From: CBCYMI01 sp965183855
GTDB lineage: Bacteria > Pseudomonadota > Alphaproteobacteria > Caulobacterales > Maricaulaceae
NCBI GenBank assembly: GCA_965183855.1
Contig: CBCYMI010000018.1
Location: 28,430-92,429, forward strand
Direction of reading: 5' to 3'
Length of the DNA stretch: 64,000 nt
Shown here: positions 26,952 through 37,197 of the stretch, piece by piece
Layout: every line of letters begins with the position of its first letter
Numbering within the stretch: the first letter of the stretch is position 1
The notes under the pieces: model-generated
Told to the model about the DNA's origin: nothing
The model's database searches: none
What the model saw: only the letters and a program-made list of their open reading frames with translations
Program-made: the position numbers and the translations under genes

Positions 26952-27898
26952 TTATTCTTTTACTGAATGTGCAATAAATGGTTCACTTTTATTTTGAACA
27001 TTTAATTTGGATTTATATTCTAGAACTTTTTCTTTTCCAAGCTTTTTCGCTAAAGTTAACTGATTTGACTGAAGCAGGTTTCCTTGTAAATCTGATATAT
27101 ATTTCGTATCAGCATCAAAACCTAATGTTTTTGCAGCCCATATCCATGCATATGCATCCACCAGGCTAGAAGGCACTCCTTTGCCTTCAAAACAGGCAAG
27201 ACTAAGTTCATGGAATGCAGGCAAAAATCCTGAATTTGCAGATTTCAAATACCAGTAAAATGCCTGATCTGCTGAAGGGTGTATGCCATAACCTTTTCGA
27301 TAATATTGTCCAAGATTAAACTGAGCAAGCGCATCTCCCAATTCAGCAGCCTGCTTCATATAAGAAAATGATTTATCTGCATCTTCCTCAACATCAACAC
27401 CTTGCTTGTAAATTAAGGCCAAATCATAAAATGCAGGAATAACATTCTTATTTTTTGCTCTATTAAAATGATATATTGATTTCGAAATATTTTTTTCTAT
27501 TCCCTGACCATAATAAAACATGTTTGCCAAAAAATAATCTGCCAAACCATCCTGATGATTCATTGATTTTAAAATAGCTGATATGCAGGTTTAAACTGGT
27601 TTTCCCGATAAGATTTTAAGCCTTTTTGGAAGAATACTTCAAGCTTTTCTTCAGATATTTCTTCTTGGTTTTGTGAAATGCTCTTATGGGAAGAAACGGA
27701 AGGGCTTAAGGATTTAGAGCTTTTAAACTCTCTTGCCTTTTGTTCCGTCAATAAAAAAGAAGCAGAGAAACAAAACTGATATAGACATAAAGCACCCTCC
27801 TTTACTGAACTCGAAAGGGTGATGTTAAATAACAAAACAACTGATAATATTTTTACTAAATAAAAAAAATACACTTTGCGCTCTATTTTTGTTAACAT
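26952..27898 (-). pseudogene. Exported Sel1-repeat protein, frameshifted
   Basis: Frame 1 (27898 down to 27569) starts MLTKIERKVYFF, has a hydrophobic signal or anchor (FYLVKILSVVLLFNITLSSS), a Ser/Lys-rich linker and the first repeat helix (KGLKSYRENQFKPAYQLF). It then stops at TAA in CTATTTTAA. The second frame, entering at about 27575, continues with at least four Sel1-like repeats (for example ANMFYYGQGIEKNISKSIYHF, LALIYKQGVD, FNLGQYYRKGYGI, LACFEGKGVPSSLVDAYAW). A single missing T in the T-run restores one protein of about 315 residues. Sel1 proteins are helical scaffolds for protein contacts, often at the envelope or in secretion. It lies 200 bp upstream of the TraB/GumN gene on the same strand. 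Confidence 0.75.
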
Positions 27899-28421
27899 AA
27901 CAGAATGATTAATGAGACATGAAAAAATAGAAAATGTCTAAAAGCCAACAAAAACATTTCTCTTGTCTTTACGATGTTTTCTTTTCCAGCCTGTTTACAT
28001 ATCTCGTTTTTGATGAGTAAAATTCATCAGATATATAAAATAACATTTATTATGTAATTCCACACACAAAGGTAAATTTTTAGTTAAAATTAAAATGCTT
28101 TTACTTGTTTTCATGCATAGTCTATATGAAAAAGAAGTGATAGAGCCCGTTTTTACTAATCTTACAAAGCAAACTTGTTTGGTTGATCTTATTTTATTTT
28201 TTAAAATCTTTTCAATATGGTCGTTTCCAAGCTAAAAGAGTTTTTCTTTTATAAACAAGGACTTACCCTCAAGTTAACAAATCATCTTCTTTACAGAGCA
28301 CCTAAATGAACAACTCAAAAACACACTCTTTTTTAAACTCGCATCGATTGCATCATTCATTTTGCACCATGTATGGCTACATGTTTTTTGAAAGTTTATG
28401 ATATTCACATAATGCGTTTAA
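27899..28421. other. Gene-free stretch between Sel1 gene and trxA
   Basis: About 520 AT-rich bases. A 6-bp perfect stem TGATGA/TCATCA (28011-28029) is the only structure noticed. In many alphaproteobacteria folC lies next to trxA; no trace of it is seen here. Confidence 0.4.
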
Positions 28422-28754
28422 TCATCCAGCACTTTCAATGGTCTCTTTAATCCACTCAATTAGTTTTTCTTTGGAAAGAGCACCAACTTTTTTAGCCAAT
28501 ACATGACCATCTTTAAAAAGATAAAACGCAGGAACACCCATAATATTATAACGCGTTGCCATCTCTGTTCCCTCATCTACATTTAATTTTCCAATATCCA
28601 ACTGATCTGAAAATTCATTTGCAACGTCATCAATATATTCATGCATTCTCTTACAAGGACCACACCATTCCGCCCAAAAATCAACCAAAATAGGACGCTT
28701 GGCATCCAAAACTATTTCTTGAAAAGATTGATCTGTAATGTGTAGCACTGACAT
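28422..28754 (-). CDS. trxA: Thioredoxin
   Basis: A 110-residue thioredoxin with the active site WAEWCGPCKRM and the cis-Pro loop MGVPAFYLFKDG. It is cytoplasmic and reduces disulfides with thioredoxin reductase. After CGPCK the sequence reads RMHEYIDDVANEF, somewhat unlike the usual MIAPxLEEIA, which hints at a side-branch thioredoxin. It is the last gene of the tsaE-amgK-murU-addB-addA-trxA run on the minus strand, as in many alphaproteobacteria, with a 260-bp gap after addA. Confidence 0.92.
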   Translation of the reverse strand: MSVLHITDQSFQEIVLDAKRPILVDFWAEWCGPCKRMHEYIDDVANEFSDQLDIGKLNVDEGTEMATRYNIMGVPAFYLFKDGHVLAKKVGALSKEKLIEWIKETIESAG

Positions 28755-29014
28755 AATGAATATTCCTATTTTGATAGTTATGAGTATTTATTTTATAATA
28801 ATCACTCTGGAAATAGAGTAATTTCTAAAAATATTATATATATATATAAACCATCTGCCTTAATTTCAAATTTGAACACTTAATATTTGAAGCAAAGAAC
28901 AATCACTCCTTATTATTTTATATTTGATATATAGGATGCTTCCTCATTTCTATCAAGAGGAAAGAGTCGTAAATTTTAGAATAAGAATATATCTGGTTGA
29001 AATTTTGTTTTCCT

Positions 29015-32000
29015 TTAAAATTTTTCTGACGATAATTGCTGAATTGCCAATTCCATGTTTTCTTCTGAAAGCATCATCATATGCATGGTTTCTGTCCAAA
29101 GAATATATGTCTTTATTTGCTTTTTGGGATAAAGTTTTTTTAATAATAAACGATATAATGCTAATTGCTGCTTATAAAGCAACGGAGTGCTATCTTCACT
29201 TTCTGGTGGATTTTGATTCGTTTTATAATCAATAATTAAAACCTGATTCTTATGAAAAACCAAGCGATCAATTTTTGCATTAATCTGGATCTGTTCGCTA
29301 TTGACTTCAACAATCCCTGATATGGATTGTTCTACCAATGCAGAATGATTAAATAAAAGTGCATTTTTTGGATGGTCTAAGATCGATATTACCTGGTTTA
29401 TGATTTTCTCTTGATTTTTATCAGACAAATCTGGGTATTCTTTTTTAAGGATACGCTGAGCACTCCTTATTCTCTTTTCAGACTCTAATTCTGGTAGTTT
29501 TTCCAGTAATTTATGAATAACAAGCCCTCTTTTAAATTGGAAATTTCTAGATTTGGGTTTTAAAGGAGAAAAACTATCTTTTTTAATATCTCCCATATTA
29601 AATGGATGATTTAAATCAGGGCTCGATGGCATAATTATTTGTTTTTTAACAAACGCATGATTCTCCAAATCTCTATAAACCCATTTTGGAAAGCTTTCTA
29701 TTTGAGCTCCTGATTTTCTCTTCTTTTTCTGTAAAATATTTATCTCTCTTTCCGATAGTCTCTCGACAGGTTTTTTTTCTGATTCTCTCTTTTTCTGTTG
29801 CGTATTTGTTTGATCAATAACAGATTGAACAGATTCAGTTTCCTTATCTTCCTGTTTTTTCTTTTTTGGCTCTCTTTCGTCTGGTTTTAAATGAGACAGA
29901 GAAGATGAATAAAGAATTCCTTCTCCAAATTCAGTGTTAATAGATCGCTTGTTTTTTATGCTTTCAAAGCTTTTTTTTGCCAGTTCATGCCAATTTTTTT
30001 CAACCTGATTTTTTGTTCTTTTACTTTGAAATCCACAAATTAAAAGCTTATCTCGAGCGCGGGTAAGAGCAACATAAAATACTCTTAAATATTCATTATA
30101 TTGGAGCATTTTTTGCTCTTGGAGAAGCCTTTCTTCCTGTTTGGATCTTTTATCCGATCCTTTAGTTGACAGCAGAATATAAACAGGATTTATTCTATAA
30201 TCTGACTGAAGATTCTGTAATATAGATGAGTTTGTTTTTATTATTTGACTCTTTCTTAATTCATGTTGTTTTTCCTGCTTCCTAACCTCAACAAACCTAG
30301 CATTTTTTTCCTTACCAGAAGAATTTGGCAAACCTGTTGTATCTGGCAAAATCACCACAGGAGCCTCAAGTCCTTTTGCTCCATGTACCGTCATGACCCG
30401 AATCACATTCCCAACATCATCCATTTCCCGCTTAATCACTTCTTCATCTTCTTTAGAAACGAATTCTTGTAAAAAAACTCTTAAACTTAATCCTTGCTCA
30501 AATTGTGCTTTCATCGCTTTATTTAAAAAAAGATCTATAGGATCCTCACACTCCACTCCAAAACGTCGATAAAGAGCCTTTCGATTGCTTCCACCTTTCA
30601 CATTTTTCTGATTTAAAAACCATGCGAAAAAATCATACGCTCCATGTATTAATGCCTTGTCTTTAAGGTTTGAAAGCGTTTCTGTAATTTTTTGATAGAC
30701 CGTATCTTTCCTATCTTTAAGACAAGACCATAAAGAGTGACGTCTAAGTATATAAGCGATTTTTCCATTTTCTAAATCTTGCTTTTTAGGTCCCGCAATC
30801 TCATATAAATCTTGCTCTGAGCAATCAAAAAAAGGACCTTTTAACACTTCTGCCAAAGATAAATCATCCTGATGTGTCATCGCGGATTTTCCAAGGGATA
30901 ATAAATCTTGTATGGCTGGATGCACACCCAGTTGAACTTGATCAAATCCTGCAACAGGCAGATGATAGCGTTTCAAGGTTTGAATCATTAAATGATAGAA
31001 CTGATATCCTGATTGTCGTGAGCGTACTAAAATCATAATATCTCCAGGTCGTAAGGGTCTTGTCTTCTCTTCTTCTTTAATCATCATTAAGCCATCAATC
31101 TCTGACTTGCTTTTTGATAAACAAACTGTTTTTTCCTTAATTTCCTGATCAAAACCATCTTGATTTTGTGTTTTTTTTATCCCAAGCCAGCCCTGTATTT
31201 TTTTTGTTAAAGCAATTGCCAATCTTAACGGTGCATTTTGCAAAGGGGGGCTATCAATAGGAGGTAAATAGCCTGGCTTTTCATTTTTTTCAGGAGAAAG
31301 CGCAAGAGGCCACCATTCAACGCTTCCTCCTGGTTCTCTAAAGGCATGATGAGGTTTTATTTCTCCATATTGTGAAATTTTTTTTTTAATTTCATCTTGG
31401 GAAAACAAAGTATCCACAAAGTTTAAAATTTCTGGTTTTGATCGAAAAGACATAAGTAAATTCTGCATTTCAAATCGTCTGTGATTTTGACGTGCTTTTT
31501 GCTTTATTCTCTCTCCTGCATTTAAAAAAGCTTCTGGTTGAGCACCATGAAAAGAATAAATAGATTGTTTTTCATCTCCAACTGCAAAGAAACTCTTTTC
31601 ATATTCTGTTTCCTGATTAAAAAATTCATCTGCAATTGTCAGTAGGATTTGCCATTGTAATGGATTTGTGTCCTGAGATTCATCGACTAATATATGCTCA
31701 ATTCCACCATCGAGTTTATATCGAATCCATTCCGAAACAGATGTCTCGGTTAATAAGAAACTGGTTTTTTCTATTAAGTCAAAAAAATCAAGCCCTCTTA
31801 ATTTGGCTTTTTCTTGTTCATAAAGAGAACGGAACAAGATTAACAAACGATAAAATGCATCTGTCTTTTGCGCAGATTTTATTCGTTCAAATTTATCTGA
31901 AAGCACAGATATTTTCAGCGTTTCCTGCCCAGTTTTAGAATCATATAGATCTTTCAACGCGCTAAATTCAAATGCATCATCTGTAAATAGCTTCTTTCTT

Positions 32001-33262
32001 AATGTGTTTTCATTTGTAAAAAAGAATTTTTGATAAAGCTCAAAAGCTCTATTATAAGCTTTTGAGCTTATGGAAGATAAAATCGATTTTAACAGATTAA
32101 TCTGTTTTCTATTTAATGAATTTTCTGCACTCTTTCTTATCAGATCTTCTTGTTCCAAATCCTCTATTAAGGGCATGAGTTGACAAATAGAAAATTCCTT
32201 ATAAAAAACATTCTTCAAAAATGTATTCATAGATTCAACAAAATCAACAGGTTTTGTTTTTTGATGTGCCTTTGATTTTTGGTCTAAATGATAGGCTTTT
32301 TCTAAAATAGAATGCTTTTTTTGTTTTTCTTCTTCTCCTTTTATAGATTTACAATCTTCAAAAATTTGAGCATATTTTTCTGGAAGTAAATTTTGATCTG
32401 AAGCCAATTTTTCTTCTTTAATCGATAAATTAAAAAATGCGTATATTGTTTCTCTGTCTATATTTTTGATCTGGTTTGCTTTTTCCATATTACGAAACAG
32501 AATTTCAAGAATATCTTTATAAGAATAAAACAGATTTAAATATTGGTAAGCCAATTGCGCGTTAAGGTTTTGTTGCAAACTCATCTTTGCTGAACTCTCT
32601 GATTTTTCAGAGTTCTCCTGATCAAAAACACATTCTGAAAATTTTGTTTTAACCGTTTCATGAATCTCTTTGGTCATTTGATCATTAAGAGATAAAAAAT
32701 CAGGAGAAATACCCGCTTCCACAGGAAAACGTCTTAAAATACGCTCACAGAAAGAATGAATCGTTTGAATTTTTAATCCACCTGGTGTCTCTAAAGCTCT
32801 TGCAAACAACTGTCTTGCCATTGCAAAAATCTGTTTTACATCTTGATGCTTGCTTTGAAAAAGCTCTGATTTGACCTGATGTTTGTCTGTATCAAATACT
32901 TCGGATAATAAATAGCGATCTTGTAATTGCCTTTCCAAGATTTTTTTTGAAAAATCTTTATATTCAATCCCCAATTCCTGAAATTCTTGAGCTAAAATAT
33001 GATCATCTGCAACCGCCCATTGACTTAACCGATCAAACAATCTTGTTTGCATTTCAGAAGCTGCTGCCTTTGTATAAGTTACACATAAAATTTTTTCTGG
33101 GCGAGTTCCTGATAATAAAATACGTGTAACACGGTCGATCAAAACACGTGTTTTTCCAGAACCTGCATTTGCAGACACAAAAGAGTTCAAAAAAGGATCA
33201 GAAGCGATCCTTTGCTGCTCTATTGTTTTTTGATAATTGATATTTTGTTGATCTTTTTGCAT
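29015..33262 (-). CDS. addA: AddA helicase-nuclease subunit
   Basis: About 1415 residues, at the large end for the double-strand-break repair helicase-nuclease AddA of alphaproteobacteria. With AddB it resects DNA ends for RecA loading. UvrD/Rep motifs are all visible: Walker A ANAGSGKT (residues 31-38), TYTKAAASEM, VDESQDTNPLQW, AVGDEKQSIYSFHGAQPEAF, VMTVHGAKGLEAPVV and RVFYVALTRARDKL. The C-terminal RecB-like nuclease shows IDRLVFH and VLIIDYKTNQ with the catalytic Asp and Lys. A Lys/Glu-rich low-complexity insertion precedes the nuclease. The ATG at 33262 is used instead of the TTG two codons upstream. It is 63 bp behind addB. Confidence 0.95.
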   Translation of the reverse strand: MQKDQQNINYQKTIEQQRIASDPFLNSFVSANAGSGKTRVLIDRVTRILLSGTRPEKILCVTYTKAAASEMQTRLFDRLSQWAVADDHILAQEFQELGIEYKDFSKKILERQLQDRYLLSEVFDTDKHQVKSELFQSKHQDVKQIFAMARQLFARALETPGGLKIQTIHSFCERILRRFPVEAGISPDFLSLNDQMTKEIHETVKTKFSECVFDQENSEKSESSAKMSLQQNLNAQLAYQYLNLFYSYKDILEILFRNMEKANQIKNIDRETIYAFFNLSIKEEKLASDQNLLPEKYAQIFEDCKSIKGEEEKQKKHSILEKAYHLDQKSKAHQKTKPVDFVESMNTFLKNVFYKEFSICQLMPLIEDLEQEDLIRKSAENSLNRKQINLLKSILSSISSKAYNRAFELYQKFFFTNENTLRKKLFTDDAFEFSALKDLYDSKTGQETLKISVLSDKFERIKSAQKTDAFYRLLILFRSLYEQEKAKLRGLDFFDLIEKTSFLLTETSVSEWIRYKLDGGIEHILVDESQDTNPLQWQILLTIADEFFNQETEYEKSFFAVGDEKQSIYSFHGAQPEAFLNAGERIKQKARQNHRRFEMQNLLMSFRSKPEILNFVDTLFSQDEIKKKISQYGEIKPHHAFREPGGSVEWWPLALSPEKNEKPGYLPPIDSPPLQNAPLRLAIALTKKIQGWLGIKKTQNQDGFDQEIKEKTVCLSKSKSEIDGLMMIKEEEKTRPLRPGDIMILVRSRQSGYQFYHLMIQTLKRYHLPVAGFDQVQLGVHPAIQDLLSLGKSAMTHQDDLSLAEVLKGPFFDCSEQDLYEIAGPKKQDLENGKIAYILRRHSLWSCLKDRKDTVYQKITETLSNLKDKALIHGAYDFFAWFLNQKNVKGGSNRKALYRRFGVECEDPIDLFLNKAMKAQFEQGLSLRVFLQEFVSKEDEEVIKREMDDVGNVIRVMTVHGAKGLEAPVVILPDTTGLPNSSGKEKNARFVEVRKQEKQHELRKSQIIKTNSSILQNLQSDYRINPVYILLSTKGSDKRSKQEERLLQEQKMLQYNEYLRVFYVALTRARDKLLICGFQSKRTKNQVEKNWHELAKKSFESIKNKRSINTEFGEGILYSSSLSHLKPDEREPKKKKQEDKETESVQSVIDQTNTQQKKRESEKKPVERLSEREINILQKKKRKSGAQIESFPKWVYRDLENHAFVKKQIIMPSSPDLNHPFNMGDIKKDSFSPLKPKSRNFQFKRGLVIHKLLEKLPELESEKRIRSAQRILKKEYPDLSDKNQEKIINQVISILDHPKNALLFNHSALVEQSISGIVEVNSEQIQINAKIDRLVFHKNQVLIIDYKTNQNPPESEDSTPLLYKQQLALYRLLLKKLYPKKQIKTYILWTETMHMMMLSEENMELAIQQLSSEKF

Positions 33263-33325
33263 AAACAAACAATAAATCTTTCCTATATGTGCTTTTAAAA
33301 AATATCCGAACGCATGAATTAATCC

Positions 33326-36300
33326 TTATTCGGAAAAAGATCCTTGATACCATTCCTTGCGTCTTGCCAAATGATCATAATCACCAATATATTGAATGTT
33401 TTCTGCATGAATTTGTGATTGGTAAGGTTTATCCGAATGATCAAATGCATTAATCCAGTCTGAAACAACCCGATCAACCAGTTGAATTGCCTGATCAGGA
33501 GTCAAAGGTTTTTGTGCCTTGTTTTTTTCTTCTTTAAACATAGAAACCATATTTTTTTGTTGGATTTCTCCCGAAGAAAAAGCCAAATAAAATATCTGAT
33601 GTACAAGCCGATCTGCTATTTTGGATCGAATTTCCTGATTGGATTTAATATTCTTCTCCTGAAGCAAAAATTCCAAATTATTTTTTTCTGATTTTTCCTG
33701 TTTGCCCCACATATTATTATCATTATGTGACCCTTCTATCAAATTATTCTTTTCTGATAAAACATTAGAATCTCTTATGGAAGGATTTGATCTTTGGGAA
33801 AATAAAACAGAGTGCCTGAAAGATAAAAAATGTTTTATAAGTAAGTCAGAAGAGAGATTCTGGTCTGAATTGTCTTGGACATCAGATTGCACATTTTTAT
33901 TTTCAACCAAAATTTGTTGTGTTTTTTTTATAAAATCTGGAGTGGAATTTTTCTTCATCCAATTCTGAACAAAATCTGCCTGTTTTTTTGTTAGCTCTAT
34001 TAAAAACCCTCCTTGAGACAAAACAGCAATCGCAAACGGTAATTGTAAATCGAGACCCGCTTTAATCTGTTTTAAGGTCGGTAATCTTCCTGTTTTATAA
34101 TCTAATATATCAATGCCATTAGGACTAATATCCAAACGATCTGCACGAATATGAATATTAAAAGGTGTTTTTTTGACAGACATGCATTGATATATACCTT
34201 TTAATTCCAAACCCAAAGGATATATATTTAATTTTTGTCGCTCTAATTGCCAAGAAATAAATGCTTTTATACTCTTTTTTAAATTTTTGCTTTCAAATGC
34301 CAGTCTTGATTTTGAAAACCCTGCGCTTAAAAAAGCATGACAAAGATTTTGGTATAAATGACGGCTTTGCATTTCTATATATGTTTTTATATCCTGTTTA
34401 AAAAAATCTGGGCTGAGTTTTGGATTTTTTATAAGATCCTCAATAAAGCTTTCAAGACACTCATGAACAATACTTCCCCATTCGGCAGCCTTGGGAGCTT
34501 TATTTAAAGGCTCTAGCCGTTTTAGTGCCAAAATACGATTTGCATAAATTGCATAAGGATCTCGAACAAACGTTTTAAACTCACTTGCAGATAAGCGTCT
34601 CCCTTTAGGCAAGGGCCAACGTGCCTCAGAAGGAGGGCAAGGGTTTGGAGGTAACGCTGGCTGAATTTTATCTTTCTCCACACGATCCAGTTCAAATGCA
34701 ATCGATAAATAATCTGTTTTTGGATATAACCAGGAATCAATTTTAGAGTTTCCTAATATTCCTGAAATTAATGCGTTTAATCTCCACAACCAACGAGATG
34801 CCAAAACTGGATTATTATCTCTTACCATAGAGCGAGTTAATAATACTTCTGGCAAAGAGACAAGCTGTACAAAATCATGTGCCATTAATCCTAATCGTTT
34901 TTCAGGCACACTCAAACCAACCACTTTACGCATTGTATAGGATAAAAATGGATCTTCCTTTATTTTTTGAGGCCAGACTCCTTCATTCAACCCTGATATA
35001 ATTACTAAATCTGCGGACATTAATCTAGCTTCCCAAACACCTAAAATCTGAATCCGTTTTTCTGTTACAACAGAGGTTGGTATGATTTTTTCTTGGAAAA
35101 CAAGGGTGATAAGTTTTTGATATTCATACCATGACTGAAGATTAACAAAGGCTCCTTTTTCTAAAACCTCTCTCAATCCTTCCGAAAAAATTATACCTGA
35201 TTGTGTTTGCCAAAGCCTGTCTGAATCTTCTGAACCTCCTGCAATTTTTTCTGCAATTTCAGCAAATTTATGCGTATAGTTCGTAATTGAATTTTCTGTT
35301 TTAAAGGAGGATAATTCCTGACAAATCTGATCAAGGAAATCAAATAAGGAAAATGCAGACTCATTAAGTTCAACATTATTGCTCTTTGACAGATTTAATC
35401 TGGATTTTAAATCCTGATAGGTTTGATAATGTACAGCCCCTCTTAAAACATGTGCATCCAGAAATTGAATTAATTTTGACTTTATTGGCTCTTTCAAATC
35501 AAAGCGTGCAAGAGAGTTTTGTAATAAATTCAACAAACAAAGAGGAGATAAAGGCGCAAGTATCCAATCTAACAAAGCTAAAAAAAAGCTTCCATTTAAA
35601 CTTGTGAATACATGTTCTCCAAAAGAAGAATCTGGAGAAACATTCCATCTTTGAAGATATGCTTGAACTCTTTTAGCAAGAGAAATCTCTGATGTAACCA
35701 ATATCGCAGTTTGTTCTTTGGTTTCTATGACCTCTCGTAAAGCCAAAGCGATTACAAATGCTTCTTTTTCTTCTGTTGGTGCTGTAACAAGGCTCAATCC
35801 TTTTAAAGCATTTACTATGGAAGCTTTATTTTGTTGATCATAAGCTGTTTGTTGGTTTTCTTGTTTTCTTTCTTTATCCTCCCAAAATACTTTTAGCCTA
35901 GCTTGCCAAGCTTGCGTTGTTTTTGCAGGACGCAATGCTTCATTGATTAATTTTCTTCTGTCCTGATTATCCAGAAAAAAACAATCAGACCCAATTCTTT
36001 TAGAAGTTTGTTTCTTAGAGTTTTCCACTTCCTGTTTAGAACCTATAAATGAAGAATTCTTTTGATCTTTCTTTAACCAAAACGGAGAAATCTTTTGTTC
36101 TTGTTTAATCGAAAAATTATTCTTCTTTACTGGAGACAACACTGGAAATAATTTGACGTCTTCTTTTTTAAATCCAGCCTGTTCTAAAAAATTCTTCATC
36201 GACATTTGAGGATGTTGTATATCGATTGCATTCCAAGCTTTTTGATCAATATCCAGATCAAATCCAGGAAAAACAACACACCCTTTTGGAAGACCTGCAA

Positions 36301-37006
36301 TAACAGATAATATTTTTGCAGTCGCTGGGATGCTTGCTGTTGATCCTGCTGCAATAATTGGATAATCAGGTGGAGATGTTTCCCAAATTTCTGCTAATAT
36401 AGAAAGCGTTTTCATCCGCCTGGCAACAGGATTCATCATCCCTAATTCTTTTAGTCTTTCAGGCCAAATTCGATTAATAATCTCAAGAAAATCCGCAGCT
36501 CGTGATAAATGAATAGGCAAAAATGCCTTCAATTCTTTATCCAGCATGGAAAGATCTGAAATTTCTTCCCGATCCATTTCATCCATTAAGTCAATCAAAG
36601 GCTGTGTTAAAGCAATCGCATCAACGCTTGTTAGCTGATTTCCCAAAGCTTCTTCACGGGCTTTTATTAAAATAGATAATTCAAATTTTCTTTGTAAATC
36701 ACTGATTGCAGGTGGCAAATCCACTTCCAGAAATTCAGATTCAAAAAATCCTTCATTTTCCTCTTCTTCTATATCTGCCAGAGTTTGCAGTTTAGGATAT
36801 AAAACAATCTTATTTTTTGATTTTTCAAGCAGGTTTTGACTTAAAACCCTTACAGATCGTTTGGTAGGAAGTAAAACCAATGCTTTTGTTTCTGTTTCTA
36901 AAAATCCTGATTGAAACAAGGATTCGGCTAAACTATCTAAAAAATCATATCCAGACGGGATTGTTAAAAGATTTGGAAGTTGATTTAAGCTAGATTTAAT
37001 AGGCAT
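33326..37006 (-). CDS. addB: AddB nuclease/recombination subunit
   Basis: About 1226 residues, the alphaproteobacterial form of AddB. The N-terminal helicase-like part (FLDSLAESL, VLLPTKRSVRVL) is degenerate. The middle contains the conserved VIISGLNEGVWPQ and KRLGLMAHDFVQL. The C-terminal PD-(D/E)XK nuclease begins RLSASEFKTFVRDPYAIYANRIL and contains RADRLDISPNGIDILDYKTGRLPT with the catalytic residues. Longer than most homologues (about 1000-1050): Asn/Lys/Ser-rich low-complexity blocks sit at about residues 295-400 and 1055-1150, the latter inside the nuclease region. It works as a dimer with AddA encoded just downstream. Confidence 0.93.
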   Translation of the reverse strand: MPIKSSLNQLPNLLTIPSGYDFLDSLAESLFQSGFLETETKALVLLPTKRSVRVLSQNLLEKSKNKIVLYPKLQTLADIEEEENEGFFESEFLEVDLPPAISDLQRKFELSILIKAREEALGNQLTSVDAIALTQPLIDLMDEMDREEISDLSMLDKELKAFLPIHLSRAADFLEIINRIWPERLKELGMMNPVARRMKTLSILAEIWETSPPDYPIIAAGSTASIPATAKILSVIAGLPKGCVVFPGFDLDIDQKAWNAIDIQHPQMSMKNFLEQAGFKKEDVKLFPVLSPVKKNNFSIKQEQKISPFWLKKDQKNSSFIGSKQEVENSKKQTSKRIGSDCFFLDNQDRRKLINEALRPAKTTQAWQARLKVFWEDKERKQENQQTAYDQQNKASIVNALKGLSLVTAPTEEKEAFVIALALREVIETKEQTAILVTSEISLAKRVQAYLQRWNVSPDSSFGEHVFTSLNGSFFLALLDWILAPLSPLCLLNLLQNSLARFDLKEPIKSKLIQFLDAHVLRGAVHYQTYQDLKSRLNLSKSNNVELNESAFSLFDFLDQICQELSSFKTENSITNYTHKFAEIAEKIAGGSEDSDRLWQTQSGIIFSEGLREVLEKGAFVNLQSWYEYQKLITLVFQEKIIPTSVVTEKRIQILGVWEARLMSADLVIISGLNEGVWPQKIKEDPFLSYTMRKVVGLSVPEKRLGLMAHDFVQLVSLPEVLLTRSMVRDNNPVLASRWLWRLNALISGILGNSKIDSWLYPKTDYLSIAFELDRVEKDKIQPALPPNPCPPSEARWPLPKGRRLSASEFKTFVRDPYAIYANRILALKRLEPLNKAPKAAEWGSIVHECLESFIEDLIKNPKLSPDFFKQDIKTYIEMQSRHLYQNLCHAFLSAGFSKSRLAFESKNLKKSIKAFISWQLERQKLNIYPLGLELKGIYQCMSVKKTPFNIHIRADRLDISPNGIDILDYKTGRLPTLKQIKAGLDLQLPFAIAVLSQGGFLIELTKKQADFVQNWMKKNSTPDFIKKTQQILVENKNVQSDVQDNSDQNLSSDLLIKHFLSFRHSVLFSQRSNPSIRDSNVLSEKNNLIEGSHNDNNMWGKQEKSEKNNLEFLLQEKNIKSNQEIRSKIADRLVHQIFYLAFSSGEIQQKNMVSMFKEEKNKAQKPLTPDQAIQLVDRVVSDWINAFDHSDKPYQSQIHAENIQYIGDYDHLARRKEWYQGSFSE

Positions 37007-37197
37007 TTGATCCTTATCAAACGATTTGTTTTTGTTTCTATAAATGAGTTTTGAAAATATTAACTCTCATTTCTTTTTACTGGGTTAGAAGAAGATTGGC
37101 AACTCTGTTTGATAAAAGGATATTTAAAATATCTTCCAGATCAACTCTATTTAGAATAAACGAATTTCATTATTTTTTAAAACAAGCTTTTTTTAAT

